Shown here: one piece after another, positions 7,258 to 19,813 of the stretch
How the letters are laid out: the number at the start of each line of letters is the position of its first letter
Numbering within the stretch: position 1 is the stretch's first letter
Assembly (NCBI RefSeq): GCF_001280125.1
Contig: NZ_LGEG01000222.1
Span: 98,737 to 162,736 of the forward strand
DNA from: Streptomyces sp. NRRL F-6492
GTDB taxonomy: Bacteria > Actinomycetota > Actinomycetes > Streptomycetales > Streptomycetaceae
Length of the DNA stretch: 64,000 bases
Direction of reading: 5' to 3'
The notes under the pieces: generated by a model
What the model was told of the DNA's origin: nothing
Seen by the model: the letters and a program-made list of their open reading frames with translations, nothing else
The model's database searches: none
Position numbers and translations under genes: made by a program

Positions 7258-7432
7258 CGCTGCGGCCCCTCTCGATCGGCCTCCAGCATCGCAGAACCAC
7301 CTCTAGATTCCGCTAGGTTCAGCCAGATTTTGTGTCAGGCTGACGAATACTGGCGCTTCTGCTTCCCCAGCTCTCTTGGCCCAGGTTCTGTCAGTGGCCG
7401 CTGTTAGCGTCCGGCCGTTCCGGAAGAGCTGT

Positions 7433-7792
7433 GTGGAGAGGGAGTACCACTGGGGTCCGGGAGGTGACTGGCGGCCGGAGGAAGAGCGGCTGCCGTGGCC
7501 CGAGACCGAGGAGGAACTCTGGGAGCACGAGCTCGTGCAGCACGACGGGACTCACTCGATCCTCGACATCTTCCAGATCGTCGGGCCGGACGAGGAGCCG
7601 GATTACTCCACGATGAAGCAGGTGACCGAAGAAGAGGCGCTGCGTGTCCTGGGCACGCGGAAGCTCACCCGGGCGCATGTGCCGAGGTTCGGGGAGTTCG
7701 AACACTGGCGTTGGTACGGGCGGTGCGCCGTGCTCCACGACGACCAAGGGGAGCCGCGGGAAATCCACTTCTGGGGTTTCTCCGGCGACTGA
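7433..7792 (+). CDS. Conserved hypothetical acidic protein, 119 residues
   Basis: The GTG at 7433 with GGAAGAG 5 bases upstream gives MEREYHWGPGGDWRPEEERL; frames upstream of it lack coding character. The protein is soluble and acidic, rich in Trp and Glu (WPETEEELWEHELVQHDG, HWRWYGRCAVLHDDQGE) and ends WGFSGD. No family recognised and no signal sequence. It stands alone between the Nudix gene and a degraded stretch. Confidence 0.6.
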   Translation: MEREYHWGPGGDWRPEEERLPWPETEEELWEHELVQHDGTHSILDIFQIVGPDEEPDYSTMKQVTEEEALRVLGTRKLTRAHVPRFGEFEHWRWYGRCAVLHDDQGEPREIHFWGFSGD

Positions 7793-7829
7793 GTCGGCCC
7801 GGTGGCCCAGGCGTGGACCGACCGGGGCG

Positions 7830-8195
7830 GCGATGTGCCCGCAGGGCAGGGGATCCGCCCGAGGGGTCGTCGAAGGAGTACCCGCCGATCCGGGAGAACA
7901 CGAGCCGGAGCAGCGGGGCGATGTCGGAGGCGGTGGCCACGGTGGACCGGGCGTTCCCGGTGAAGCGGCGCTGGTCGATGACGGCGGTGAAGGTGAGCCC
8001 GCTCGTCGACCGCACCTCGGGCGCCGGCATGTGCGGGAGCATGTTCCGCACGAAGGAGGGGTACGAGTCGTTCACGAGGCGCTGCGCCTCGGCGGCGACG
8101 GTGACGTTCCCGAGGTTGTTGGCGGCCGCTCCCACGACCCGGATGACGGCCTCGTCTGCGGCGTTGCGGGCGTTCAGGTTCATGGGCGCGGTCAT
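7830..8195 (-). pseudogene. Possible gene remnant (MTAPMNLNARNAADEA...)
   Basis: From an ATG at 8195 a leftward frame shows ordinary Streptomyces codon bias and protein-like composition for about 110 residues (AAANNLGNVTVAAEAQR, PHMPAPEVRSTSGLTFTAV, LLRLVFSRIGGYSFDDPSGG). It then degenerates into Arg/Pro-rich text and runs over the opposite-strand gene at 7433-7792 without a natural stop. No ribosome binding site precedes the ATG. This looks like the core of a gene that lost both ends; family not recognised. It may equally be an intact small gene with a frameshift near 7830. Confidence 0.35.
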
Positions 8196-8306
8196 GGGTC
8201 GGCCGGGGGCCGGGGCGGGGCGCCACGCGCGCGGTGCGGCGGGGACGACACGGAAACCCCCCTCACGGAACCCGTACCGTGAACCGGTGCCGTGAGCGAG
8301 GGACAC

Positions 8307-8339
8307 GCGGCCCGCACCTCCGCCAGGTGTACGGGCCGC
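8307..8339. terminator. Stem-loop, probable terminator
   Basis: gcggcccg-cacct, then loop ccgcc, then aggtg-ta-cgggccgc: a 13-bp stem with a two-base bulge. It stands in the otherwise empty stretch between the remnant ending near 8195 and the DUF1272 gene. Which gene it serves is unclear; the DUF1272 gene reads toward it. Confidence 0.5.
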
Positions 8340-8492
8340 GCTCTGTGCCTCACCGGGCCCGCGGTACGGGGGGAACCACGGGCCCGGCGTTCTGGAGCGG
8401 TCCCACGCGCTCCCCCTCCGTGTGCCCGGGAAGTCGCGGGGCATGCGCACCGCCCCACCGGGTTTTTCGGAACGTCCTCCCGGCCGGCGGCC

Positions 8493-8684
8493 TCACCCGC
8501 TCACGGCGGCGAAGCGGCGCGGCCGCGGGACGAGCTCGCCCCCGCAGTTGGGACAGATGCTCCCCAGGGCGTCGGCGCACCCCACGCAGAAGCTGCACTC
8601 GTACGAACAGATCCGCGCGGGCCCGTCCGCCGCCAGGACCACCGTCTCGCAGCGCTCGCACCGGTTGCGCATCTCCAAAGCCAT
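8493..8684 (-). CDS. DUF1272 domain protein (small zinc-ribbon type)
   Basis: 63 residues matching DUF1272 almost end to end: LEMRNRCERC, then ICSYECSFCVGCAD, CPNCGG and ELVPRPRR. The paired cysteines should bind zinc. Function unknown; these are small cytosolic proteins. The ATG at 8684 has a strong GGGAGGGGAG ribosome binding site. Monocistronic, with the 47-residue membrane peptide gene upstream on the same strand. Confidence 0.88.
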   Translation of the reverse strand: MALEMRNRCERCETVVLAADGPARICSYECSFCVGCADALGSICPNCGGELVPRPRRFAAVSG

Positions 8685-8828
8685 GACCGGCTCCCCTCCC
8701 TCGTACGGTTGCGACCACCCCATGCTCTTTGCCCGTCCCGGCCTCCTCAACAGTGCGGCGGCCAGGATTCGACGAGATCGGGCCGATGTCCGACGAGGTG
8801 GAACGAAGACCGGGGCGGGACGGACCCC

Positions 8829-8972
8829 CTACCGCTGCGCCCACCACGTCCCCGCCGCCCCGGTGGCGGTGGTGAGCAGGGCGACGAACCATCCCGGTAT
8901 GCGCTGGACGGTCAAGTGCAGCCCACCGAAACGGAGTTCGAACGCGGGGCGGGTCTCTGCCTTCGCCTTCAT
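8829..8972 (-). CDS. Single-pass membrane microprotein, 47 residues
   Basis: Open frame from ATG 8972 to TAG 8829: MKAKAETRPAFELRFGGLHL, then a hydrophobic helix (PGWFVALLTTATGAAGTWWA) and a final QR. Nearly every codon ends in G or C. The layout (basic/amphipathic N-terminus, FELRFGGLHLTVQRIP stretch, one membrane segment) looks like a small protein widespread in Streptomyces. The region upstream (9010-9045) is unusually AT-rich and has a TTGACA (9036-9041, minus strand) and a TATACA-like box, although their spacing is not ideal. Confidence 0.6.
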   Translation of the reverse strand: MKAKAETRPAFELRFGGLHLTVQRIPGWFVALLTTATGAAGTWWAQR

Positions 8973-9108
8973 GTCATCAGTGAAGCACCCCGTCACCCCT
9001 ATCCGTCATGAGCCGCATCTGTATAAAAGAGGGTCTGTCAATTCGACGTTACGGATAAGCGGGCATGGTGAATTGGCGATATCGACACCGGTCTGCGGAA
9101 TGAACGAA

Positions 9109-9141
9109 AGGGCCTCCCGGCCGTCCGGCCACGGGGAGCCT
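9109..9141. terminator. Possible stem-loop after the DUF6879 gene
   Basis: gggcctccc-ggcc-gtcc-ggcc-ac-ggggagcc can fold as a bulged hairpin about 65 bases beyond the stop of the leftward DUF6879 gene. The pairing is imperfect. Confidence 0.3.
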
Positions 9142-9207
9142 TCGTCAGCCCGGCCGGTACTCCGCGTGCGGGACCGCGCGCTCCCATGCCGCCTCGTACG
9201 CCGTGAC

Positions 9208-9669
9208 CTACCGCGCGGCCGGTTCAGGGTCGCGCAGGACCTCCATGCGCGGGCCGGTCCACCGTCCCTCGCCGTCGAAGTGGTGCGGGATCACGGTCCG
9301 CTCGTCCACGACCCAGCCGTCCGGTGCGGGAAACGGCAGGTCACGGGCGCGCGACCGTGGCAGCCGCTGGACGTCCTCCCCCGCCGCGACGTTCGTGAAC
9401 GTGCCGTCGTACTCGTACCGGACGTAGTCGCTCAGCGGCTCGGAGACGATCCGGGCCCGACGGGTCGAGACCCCCCGGGCCACGGTGTCCGCGACCAGCT
9501 GGTCGTACGGGTGCCACCAGGACGTCCGGTCGTCCCAGTCGATGCGTCCACCGCGCCGCCACGCCTCGAAGCGGTCGGTCGGCGCGTACGCGTCGCGCAG
9601 CTCCAGGTGGACGGCGGGCCGCTCGCAGCGGCCGAGCGACTCGGCGAAGTCGGGCGCACTCGACGGCAT
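9208..9669 (-). CDS. DUF6879 family protein
   Basis: 153 residues. The family pattern is clear: HLELRDAYAPTDRFEAWRRG, DWDDRTSWWHPYDQLVAD, STRRARIVSEPLSDYVRYEY and a C-terminal FDGEGRWTGPRME. Such proteins are common in Streptomyces, usually next to an XRE regulator; function unknown. The ATG at 9669 follows GGGAGGCG. Here no XRE gene is adjacent, and the upstream 400 bases look eroded. Confidence 0.85.
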   Translation of the reverse strand: MPSSAPDFAESLGRCERPAVHLELRDAYAPTDRFEAWRRGGRIDWDDRTSWWHPYDQLVADTVARGVSTRRARIVSEPLSDYVRYEYDGTFTNVAAGEDVQRLPRSRARDLPFPAPDGWVVDERTVIPHHFDGEGRWTGPRMEVLRDPEPAAR

Positions 9670-10066
9670 CACACGCCTCCCGGGCCATCGGCATCAGGCG
9701 TCTCGCTCACCCGCCCGTACTGTCGCGTCGGCGGCACGGGTGAACTCGACGTGATCTGCGAGCGGCGACGGGCCGCCGTCCTCGCCGTCCTCGGCGTGGA
9801 CTGGCCCCCTCCGGCGCTCCGTGCTGCCGCTGCGGACGGTGGACGGACGTGCCCGTGGAAGTCGGGTGCCACCTCCGCGCGAGCGGCCCGACGTCATCCT
9901 GTACGCCTGCCCGAGCCACGCCGTGGACGTGGTCCCCGGGCCCGTGCCCGTGCCCGGAGAGCTCGACCGGGGCGCGTGACCCCACGCGGGCAGAGGGCGC
10001 CCCGTACGGCCGGGTGCCGTGCGGGTGTCCGCCGCCCCGGGTTCCGGGGAGCCCACCGCACCGCGG
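9670..10066. other. Intergenic stretch with a possible eroded gene
   Basis: No complete gene. On the plus strand codon-biased text appears in two frames in succession: VICERRRAAVLAVLGVDW around 9750-9805, then about 9835-9980 RPDVILYACPSHAVDVVPG and PVPVPGELDRGA ending at a TGA at 9977-9979. This could be one short gene broken by a frameshift, or chance in GC-rich DNA. Confidence 0.3.
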
Positions 10067-10603
10067 TCACGGGCCGGTGCTTCCCTCGAATTCGCCCATG
10101 TCGATCAGGCTCACCCGGTGGTCCCAGGCGTCCCACTGCACGTGTTTCCGCGAGCCCCGGTAGTAGGCGCTGTGGCTCATGAGCTCGCCGTACGCCTTGT
10201 TCTCCCGCACCCGGTCGGGTCTGCCGAACGCGGCCAGGAGTTCCTCGTACGAGGTCAGGTGGGCGAAGTGGGACAGGTGCGGGCCGTGGAGGGCGAAGCC
10301 CACGACCGTCCCGCCGCGCACCTTGTAGGTCAGACTGTCGGCGCGGTACAGGAATCCGTCCGAGCGGACGGTGTGGTCGACGACCTCGTCGAGGGTCAGC
10401 CGCCGCCCCTCGGCGTCGAAGTACTCGCTTTCGGTGGCGGTCCCCCCGCGGTACCGGGCGACCAGGGAGGACTGGGCCTGGACGATGCTCCGGCGCGGGA
10501 CGTCGGTGGCCGGTGCCCCCAGGGCCGTGCCTCCCATCCCGACGGTCGTGAGGTCGATGTACGGCTGGAGCAGTACGTCGAGGTCGTCGAGGATTTCGAT
10601 CAT
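10067..10603 (-). CDS. Conserved hypothetical protein, 178 residues
   Basis: From ATG 10603: MIEILDDLDVLLQPYIDLTT. The protein is soluble, with alternating strands and helices (SEYFDAEGRRLTLDEVVDHT, LTYKVRGGTVVGFALHGPHL, LLAAFGRPDRVRENKAYGEL). I do not recognise the family; size, acidity and lone position would suit an immunity-type or ligand-binding protein, but nothing shows this directly. It reads toward a degraded region and is followed upstream by the VOC gene on the same strand after 51 bases. Confidence 0.65.
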   Translation of the reverse strand: MIEILDDLDVLLQPYIDLTTVGMGGTALGAPATDVPRRSIVQAQSSLVARYRGGTATESEYFDAEGRRLTLDEVVDHTVRSDGFLYRADSLTYKVRGGTVVGFALHGPHLSHFAHLTSYEELLAAFGRPDRVRENKAYGELMSHSAYYRGSRKHVQWDAWDHRVSLIDMGEFEGSTGP

Positions 10604-10654
10604 CGCCGGAGTCTAGGTCCCGTCCCCGCGCCCCGGAGCCGTCGAGCGCCGGAC

Positions 10655-11032
10655 TCAGTGCCGGACCAGGCAGAACGGATGCCCGGCGGGATCCCCGTAC
10701 ACCCGCCAGCTCCGCGTTCCCTCCCCCGCGTCCAGGAGGGTCGCGCCCAGGGCGAGGAGCTGTTCCTGGGCGGTGTCGAGGTCGGGGACGCCGAGGTCGA
10801 GGTGGGACTGCTGGGGGCGCTCGGGGTCCGGCCACGTCGGCGGGCGGTGGTCGGGGACGCGCTGGAAGCAGAGGACGAGCCCGCCGGGGGTGTGCAGGGT
10901 GGACCAGTCCTCGTCGAGGGACCAGCGCCGGTCCGGCCGGTCGACCTCCCCGCCGAGCAGCGCCCGGTAGAACTCCGCGAGCGCGCGGGGCTCGGGACAG
11001 TCGAGGACGAGGCACTGGAGGTCGGCGATCAC
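10655..11032 (-). CDS. VOC (glyoxalase/bleomycin-resistance fold) protein
   Basis: 125 residues with the two beta-alpha-beta-beta-beta modules of the VOC superfamily: LQCLVLDCPEPRALAEFYRA at the N-terminus, HLDLGVPDLDTAQEQLLALG in the middle, and DPAGHPFCLVRH at the end. The His/Glu metal positions are partly conserved. Enzyme or binding protein cannot be decided. The start is GTG 11032; there is no in-frame ATG and only a weak ribosome binding site. Confidence 0.85.
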   Translation of the reverse strand: MIADLQCLVLDCPEPRALAEFYRALLGGEVDRPDRRWSLDEDWSTLHTPGGLVLCFQRVPDHRPPTWPDPERPQQSHLDLGVPDLDTAQEQLLALGATLLDAGEGTRSWRVYGDPAGHPFCLVRH

Positions 11033-11171
11033 GCGGGGAGTCTAGGGGTCACCCGGCCGCCCGGCCGCCCGGCCGCCCCACGGCCCGGCCATCCCGCCGC
11101 CCGGTCGCCCCACGGCCCGGCGGTCCTGCGGTCCTGCGGTCCTGGGCGGCCCCCCGCCGCACCCGGCCCGG

Positions 11172-11510
11172 TCAGCCCGCCTCGGGCGCGTCGACGATGT
11201 TGCCGTCCTTGTCGACGGTGTGGGTGCGCCAGTACACGTCCCACTCGTCGTCGACCTTCTGCGGCACCTTGCCCTCGGGGTGGCGCGTGTAGCCCTCCGG
11301 GACCTTCTCGCCGTCCTTGACGCAGGCGGAGCCGGTCCCGCCGACGGTCATGACGGGGTACTCGCCCCCGGCGCAGATGTCGTCCTGGAAGGAGAGGCCG
11401 GAGCAGCCGGTGAGGGCCAGGACCGCGGCCGCTCCCGTGAGCGCGGCGGCCGCGGAGGCGCGGATCCGGCGGCGGAGGGAGGGGGTCCTGCCGGTCAGGG
11501 GGGTGGTCAC
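11172..11510 (-). CDS. Small secreted lipoprotein
   Basis: 112 residues. The N-terminus has an RRR-containing basic region, a hydrophobic stretch and the lipobox LALTGC, so the mature protein starts at Cys with a lipid anchor outside the membrane. The mature part is only about 75 residues (ICAGGEYPVMTVGGTGSACV, DEWDVYWRTHTVDKDGNIVD) with two further cysteines that could form a disulfide. Function unknown. The GTG at 11510 has AGGAG 7 bases upstream; starting earlier would add a non-signal tail. Confidence 0.78.
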   Translation of the reverse strand: MTTPLTGRTPSLRRRIRASAAAALTGAAAVLALTGCSGLSFQDDICAGGEYPVMTVGGTGSACVKDGEKVPEGYTRHPEGKVPQKVDDEWDVYWRTHTVDKDGNIVDAPEAG

Positions 11511-11675
11511 GGGAGTCTCCTGTCGGTCGTCCGGTCTGATCCCCACTCTCGTTCCCGGAGATCGCCGGAGCGTGAGTACCGGTACTCACACGGGCGCCGA
11601 ATCCCTACTCAACAGAGCCGATACCGGCCACAGTCGGCCGGAAGGCGGGAGGAGTGCCCCTTCCCGGCGCGGCCC

Positions 11676-12611
11676 TCATCTCTTCGGGCGGGTCGCGCGG
11701 ACCGCGCCGATGCTCGCCGCGATCACGAGCGCGATGGCGAGGGCGTCGGCGGCGGACAGGGCCTGGCTGAGGACGAGGAAGCCGGCCAGGGCCGCGATGG
11801 CCGGTTCCAGGCTCATCAGGATCGCGAAGGTGGGCGCGGGAATGCGGCGCAGCGCGAGGAGTTCCAGGGTGTACGGCAGGACCGACGACATCAGGGCGAC
11901 CGCGAGGCCCAGCGCGAGCGTCGACGGTACGAGGAGCCGGTCGCCCGCCTCCGCGAGGCCGAGCGGCAGGCTGAGGAGGGCGCCGAAGGCCATGGCGAGC
12001 GCGAGCCCGTCGGCCTGCGGGAAGCGGCGGCCGGTGCGGGCGCCGAAGACGATGTACGCGGCCCACATGCCGCCCGCCCCGAGCGCGAACGCGGCGCCCA
12101 GCGGGTCCAGGCGGTCGAAGCCGCCCCCGCCGAGCAGGACGACGCCGACGAGCGCGAGTCCGGCCCACAGCAGGTTCGTCCAGCGGCGCGAGGCGACCAC
12201 GGAGAGGATCAGCGGGCCGAGGACCTCCAGGGTCACGGCGGCGCCCAGCGGGATCCGGCTCGACGACTGGTAGATGAGGACGTTCATCCCCGCCATGGCG
12301 GTGCCGAAGGCGACGATCGTGCCCCAGTCGGCGCGGCCGTAGCCGCGGACCCGGGGCCGGCAGACCACGAGCAGCACGACCGCCGCGAGCACCAGCCGCA
12401 GGGTGACCACCCCGAGGGCCCCGGCGCGCGGCATGAGGAGGACGGCGACGGCGGCCCCGAACTGCACGGAGAGCCCGCTCGTGACGACCAGCGCGACCGG
12501 GCCGAGCCCGCGGCCCGCGCCCCCGTCCCGTACGGGAACCCCCCGGGGTTCCGCGGCGACCGGCGCGACCGGGGTCACGTCCCTGACCGGACTGTCCACC
12601 GGCTCCTCCAC
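11676..12611 (-). CDS. EamA-family exporter (DMT superfamily)
   Basis: 311 residues with ten predicted membrane helices in two EamA halves (about 38-165 and 175-305), close to RhtA-type threonine/homoserine exporters. Typical pieces are QSSSRIPLGAAVTLEVLGPL and LMSSVLPYTLELLALRRIP. It probably exports an amino acid or other small metabolite. The first ~35 residues are a charged cytoplasmic tail from the GTG at 12611. It is divergent from a LysR gene 118 bases away, which may control it. Confidence 0.88.
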   Translation of the reverse strand: MEEPVDSPVRDVTPVAPVAAEPRGVPVRDGGAGRGLGPVALVVTSGLSVQFGAAVAVLLMPRAGALGVVTLRLVLAAVVLLVVCRPRVRGYGRADWGTIVAFGTAMAGMNVLIYQSSSRIPLGAAVTLEVLGPLILSVVASRRWTNLLWAGLALVGVVLLGGGGFDRLDPLGAAFALGAGGMWAAYIVFGARTGRRFPQADGLALAMAFGALLSLPLGLAEAGDRLLVPSTLALGLAVALMSSVLPYTLELLALRRIPAPTFAILMSLEPAIAALAGFLVLSQALSAADALAIALVIAASIGAVRATRPKR

Positions 12612-12729
12612 ATCGACGTCACGCTCATCACGGTGCGCCGCACCGGACCCCGGTACGGCACCACCTCACCGTACGGGCCCCCGCGCGGCAGCGGAAATGC
12701 CTCTTGCGCTGCGGTTATGCTCCGCACGC

Positions 12730-13617
12730 ATGAGCATCGAGCTGCGCCACCTCCGCTGCTTCCTCGCCATCGCCGAGGAATCCAGCCTGACCGGGGCGGC
12801 CGCCCGGCTCCACCTCACGCAGCCCGCCGTCTCCCGCACGCTCGCCGCCCTGGAGCGGCACCTCGGCATCCGGCTCGTCGACCGCTCCACCCACCACCTC
12901 GCCCTCACCGCCGAGGGCCTCGCCTTCCGGGACCGGGCCGCCGTCGCCCTCGCCGCCTTCGACGCGGCCGTCGACCCGGCCGGGCTCCGCCGCCGCCCCC
13001 TGCGCCTCGGGCACGCCTGGTCGGCGTTCGGCCCGTACACCACTCCCCTGCTCCGGCGCTGGCAGCGGGAGCACCCCGGCACCCCGCTCGAACTCCTCCG
13101 CGTCGACGACCGCACCGCCGGTCTCGTCCGGGGCGAGGTCGACGCCGCCCTGCTCCGGGGCCCGGTGGACGCCCCCGGCCTGGTCACCGAGGAGCTGGCC
13201 ACGGAGCCCCGGGTGGCCGCGCTGCCCGCTGACCACCCGCTCGCCGGCCGGTCCCGGCTCGCGCTCGGCGACCTGGCGGGCGAGACGGTCGTCCTCAACA
13301 CCGTCTCCGGCACGACCACCCTCACCCTCTGGCCCGCCGCCGCCCGCCCGGCGGCCACGCTGACCGTCGCCAACACCGACGACTGGCTCACCGCCATCGC
13401 CGCCGGCCGGGGCGTCGGCGTCTCCTCCGCCTCCACGGCCGCCCTCCACCCGTACCCCGGCGTCGTCTACCGCCCCCTGCCGGACGCGCCCCCGCTCCCG
13501 GTCGTCCTGGCCTGGCGCGACGCCTTCCCGCACCCGGCGACGGCGGCGCTGGCGGCCCTGGCCCGCGAGATCGCCGGCCGCGAGATCACCGGCCGCGAGG
13601 GGCCGGACATCCGCTAG
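12730..13617 (+). CDS. LysR-family transcriptional regulator
   Basis: 295 residues. The N-terminal helix-turn-helix is canonical: MSIELRHLRCFLAIAEESSL, then AARLHLTQPAVSRTLAALER, residues 1-60, with a periplasmic-binding-like effector domain from about 85. ATG at 12730. It is divergent from the EamA exporter, the usual LysR arrangement for control of an efflux gene. The C-terminal EIAGREITGREG contains a small internal repeat. It overlaps the ketosynthase gene tail to tail by 4 bases. Confidence 0.92.
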   Translation: MSIELRHLRCFLAIAEESSLTGAAARLHLTQPAVSRTLAALERHLGIRLVDRSTHHLALTAEGLAFRDRAAVALAAFDAAVDPAGLRRRPLRLGHAWSAFGPYTTPLLRRWQREHPGTPLELLRVDDRTAGLVRGEVDAALLRGPVDAPGLVTEELATEPRVAALPADHPLAGRSRLALGDLAGETVVLNTVSGTTTLTLWPAAARPAATLTVANTDDWLTAIAAGRGVGVSSASTAALHPYPGVVYRPLPDAPPLPVVLAWRDAFPHPATAALAALAREIAGREITGREGPDIR

Positions 13618-14858
13618 GGGGTGTCCGTGTCACCGGCGCGGGTGACGACGAGCGAGACGTTCTGCCCGCCGAAGCCGAAGGAGTTGCTGAGCACGGCCTC
13701 CTGCGGGGCGTCCCGTCGCTCCGCGACGACGTCGAGGTCGATGTCGGGGTCGACGCCGGCCGCGGTGAGGTTGCGGGTCGGCGGGATGACGCCGTGCTCG
13801 ACGCTGAGGACGGCGATGAGGGCCTCGATCGCGCCGGCGGCGCCGAAGAGGTGGCCGAGGGCGGCCTTGGGGGCCGTCACGGTGGCGCGGCCGAAGACCT
13901 CCCCGATCGCGCGCGCCTCGGCGACGTCGCCGACCGGGGTGCCGGTGGCGTGGGCGTTGACGTGGCTGATCCGTCCGGGCTCCAGGCCGGCCTGCGCGAG
14001 GGCCTTCCGCATGGCCGAGATCTGGCCGGAGCCGTCGGGAGCGGGCGCCGTGATGTGGTGGGCGTCGGCGGCGATGCCGGCGCCCGCGAGCACCGCGTGG
14101 ACGCGCGCGCCCCGGGCCTCGGCGTGTTCGGCGCTTTCGAGCACCACGACGGCCGCGCCCTCGCCGAGGACGAATCCGCCGCGGTCCGCGGCGAACGGCC
14201 GGGAGGCCGATGCGGGGTCGCCGGTGTGCCGCGACAGCGCCTGCGCCTGGACGAAGCCCGCGACGGTGATCGGGGTGATCGCGGCCTCGGTCCCGCCCGC
14301 GATGACCACGTCCGCCTCGCCGGCGCGGATGAGCCGGGCCCCCAGGGCGATCGCCTCGGCACCGGAGGAGCACGCCGAGACGGGCGTGTAGACCCCGGCC
14401 CGCGCGCCGTATTCGATGCTGATCAGCGCCGCCGCCGCGTTGGGCATGAGCATCGGGACCGTGCGCGGCGAGACGCGCCGCGTTCCGGCCGTCTCCAGGA
14501 CGTCGTCCTCCCTCAGCAGGGTCCGTACGCCCCCGATGCCCGTGCCGATCGCCGACGCGAGCCGGTCCGGATCCACCCGTGGGGCGCCGGCGTCGGCCCA
14601 GGCCTCGGCCGCCGCGGTGAGGGCCGCCTGCTGCGAGCGGTCGAGCCGCCTGGCCCGTGCCGGGGGCAGGGACGCGGCGGGGTCGGCCGCCATCGTCCCC
14701 GCGACGGTGCCGGCGAGGCCGGCGTCCTCGTGGCCGGGCAGGACGCCGCCGCGGATGCCGGACTCGCCGGCGAGCAGGGCGCTCCAGGTGGTCCCCACGT
14801 CCCCGCCGAGCGGCGTGATCGCGCCGAGTCCGGTCACGACGACTTCGGTCCGGTGCAT
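13614..14858 (-). CDS. Lone FabF-like beta-ketoacyl-ACP synthase
   Basis: 414 residues, full-length KAS II. The catalytic triad is intact: Cys163 in VSACSSGAEA, His303 in NAHATGTP and His336 in KAALGHLFGAAG. It should condense malonyl-ACP with an acyl-ACP, but no ACP, malonyltransferase or reductase gene is nearby, so it is not the housekeeping fatty-acid synthase. The ATG at 14858 follows GGAAGG. It is divergent from a TetR gene, and two identical-type palindromes lie between them, one only 15 bases from this start, so TetR repression is likely. Lipid tailoring or a specialised fatty acid are possible roles. Confidence 0.9.
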   Translation of the reverse strand: MHRTEVVVTGLGAITPLGGDVGTTWSALLAGESGIRGGVLPGHEDAGLAGTVAGTMAADPAASLPPARARRLDRSQQAALTAAAEAWADAGAPRVDPDRLASAIGTGIGGVRTLLREDDVLETAGTRRVSPRTVPMLMPNAAAALISIEYGARAGVYTPVSACSSGAEAIALGARLIRAGEADVVIAGGTEAAITPITVAGFVQAQALSRHTGDPASASRPFAADRGGFVLGEGAAVVVLESAEHAEARGARVHAVLAGAGIAADAHHITAPAPDGSGQISAMRKALAQAGLEPGRISHVNAHATGTPVGDVAEARAIGEVFGRATVTAPKAALGHLFGAAGAIEALIAVLSVEHGVIPPTRNLTAAGVDPDIDLDVVAERRDAPQEAVLSNSFGFGGQNVSLVVTRAGDTDTP

Positions 14859-14872
14859 GCCCTTCCACCTTT

Positions 14873-14889
14873 CTTGTATGCGATACAAG
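14873..14889. promoter_or_regulatory. TetR operator 1 (ketosynthase/TetR intergenic region)
   Basis: CTTGTAT-GCG-ATACAAG, a perfect inverted repeat with 7-bp arms and a 3-base spacer. It lies just upstream of the ketosynthase ribosome binding site. It shares the TTGTAT-N3-ATACAA core with operator 2, whose centre is 30 bp away. Confidence 0.75.
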
Positions 14890-14903
14890 CGAATGAGGCT
14901 TTG

Positions 14904-14918
14904 TTGTATCACATACAA
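14904..14918. promoter_or_regulatory. TetR operator 2 (ketosynthase/TetR intergenic region)
   Basis: TTGTAT-CAC-ATACAA, a perfect 6-bp-arm inverted repeat ending 7 bases before the GTG of the TetR gene. It has the same core as operator 1; the 30-bp centre spacing is close to three helical turns, so two dimers could bind on one face. Confidence 0.75.
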
Positions 14919-14925
14919 TTCGCGG

Positions 14926-19714
<4,789 letters not shown>

Positions 19715-19725
19715 CCCCCCCTTTC

Positions 19726-19781
19726 CGCACGGCGAAGGGCCCGGCACCGCACGCGCGCGGTGCCGGGCCCTTCGCCGTGCG
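19726..19781. terminator. Strong bidirectional terminator after serC
   Basis: A perfect 25-bp stem (19726-19750 pairing with 19757-19781) with a 6-base loop, acgcgc. It separates serC from the convergent ABC permease and can serve both. Four near-identical 8-bp units (gtccgtac/gtccgtgc) follow at about 19781-19813. Confidence 0.9.
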
Positions 19782-19813
19782 TCCGTACGTCCGTGCGTCC
19801 GTGCGTCCGTGCG

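Noticed and set aside
11041..11160. Repeat element between the VOC and lipoprotein genes
   Set aside because: Short cggccgcc and ggtcctgc runs look like ordinary GC-rich slippage; no arms or target duplications.
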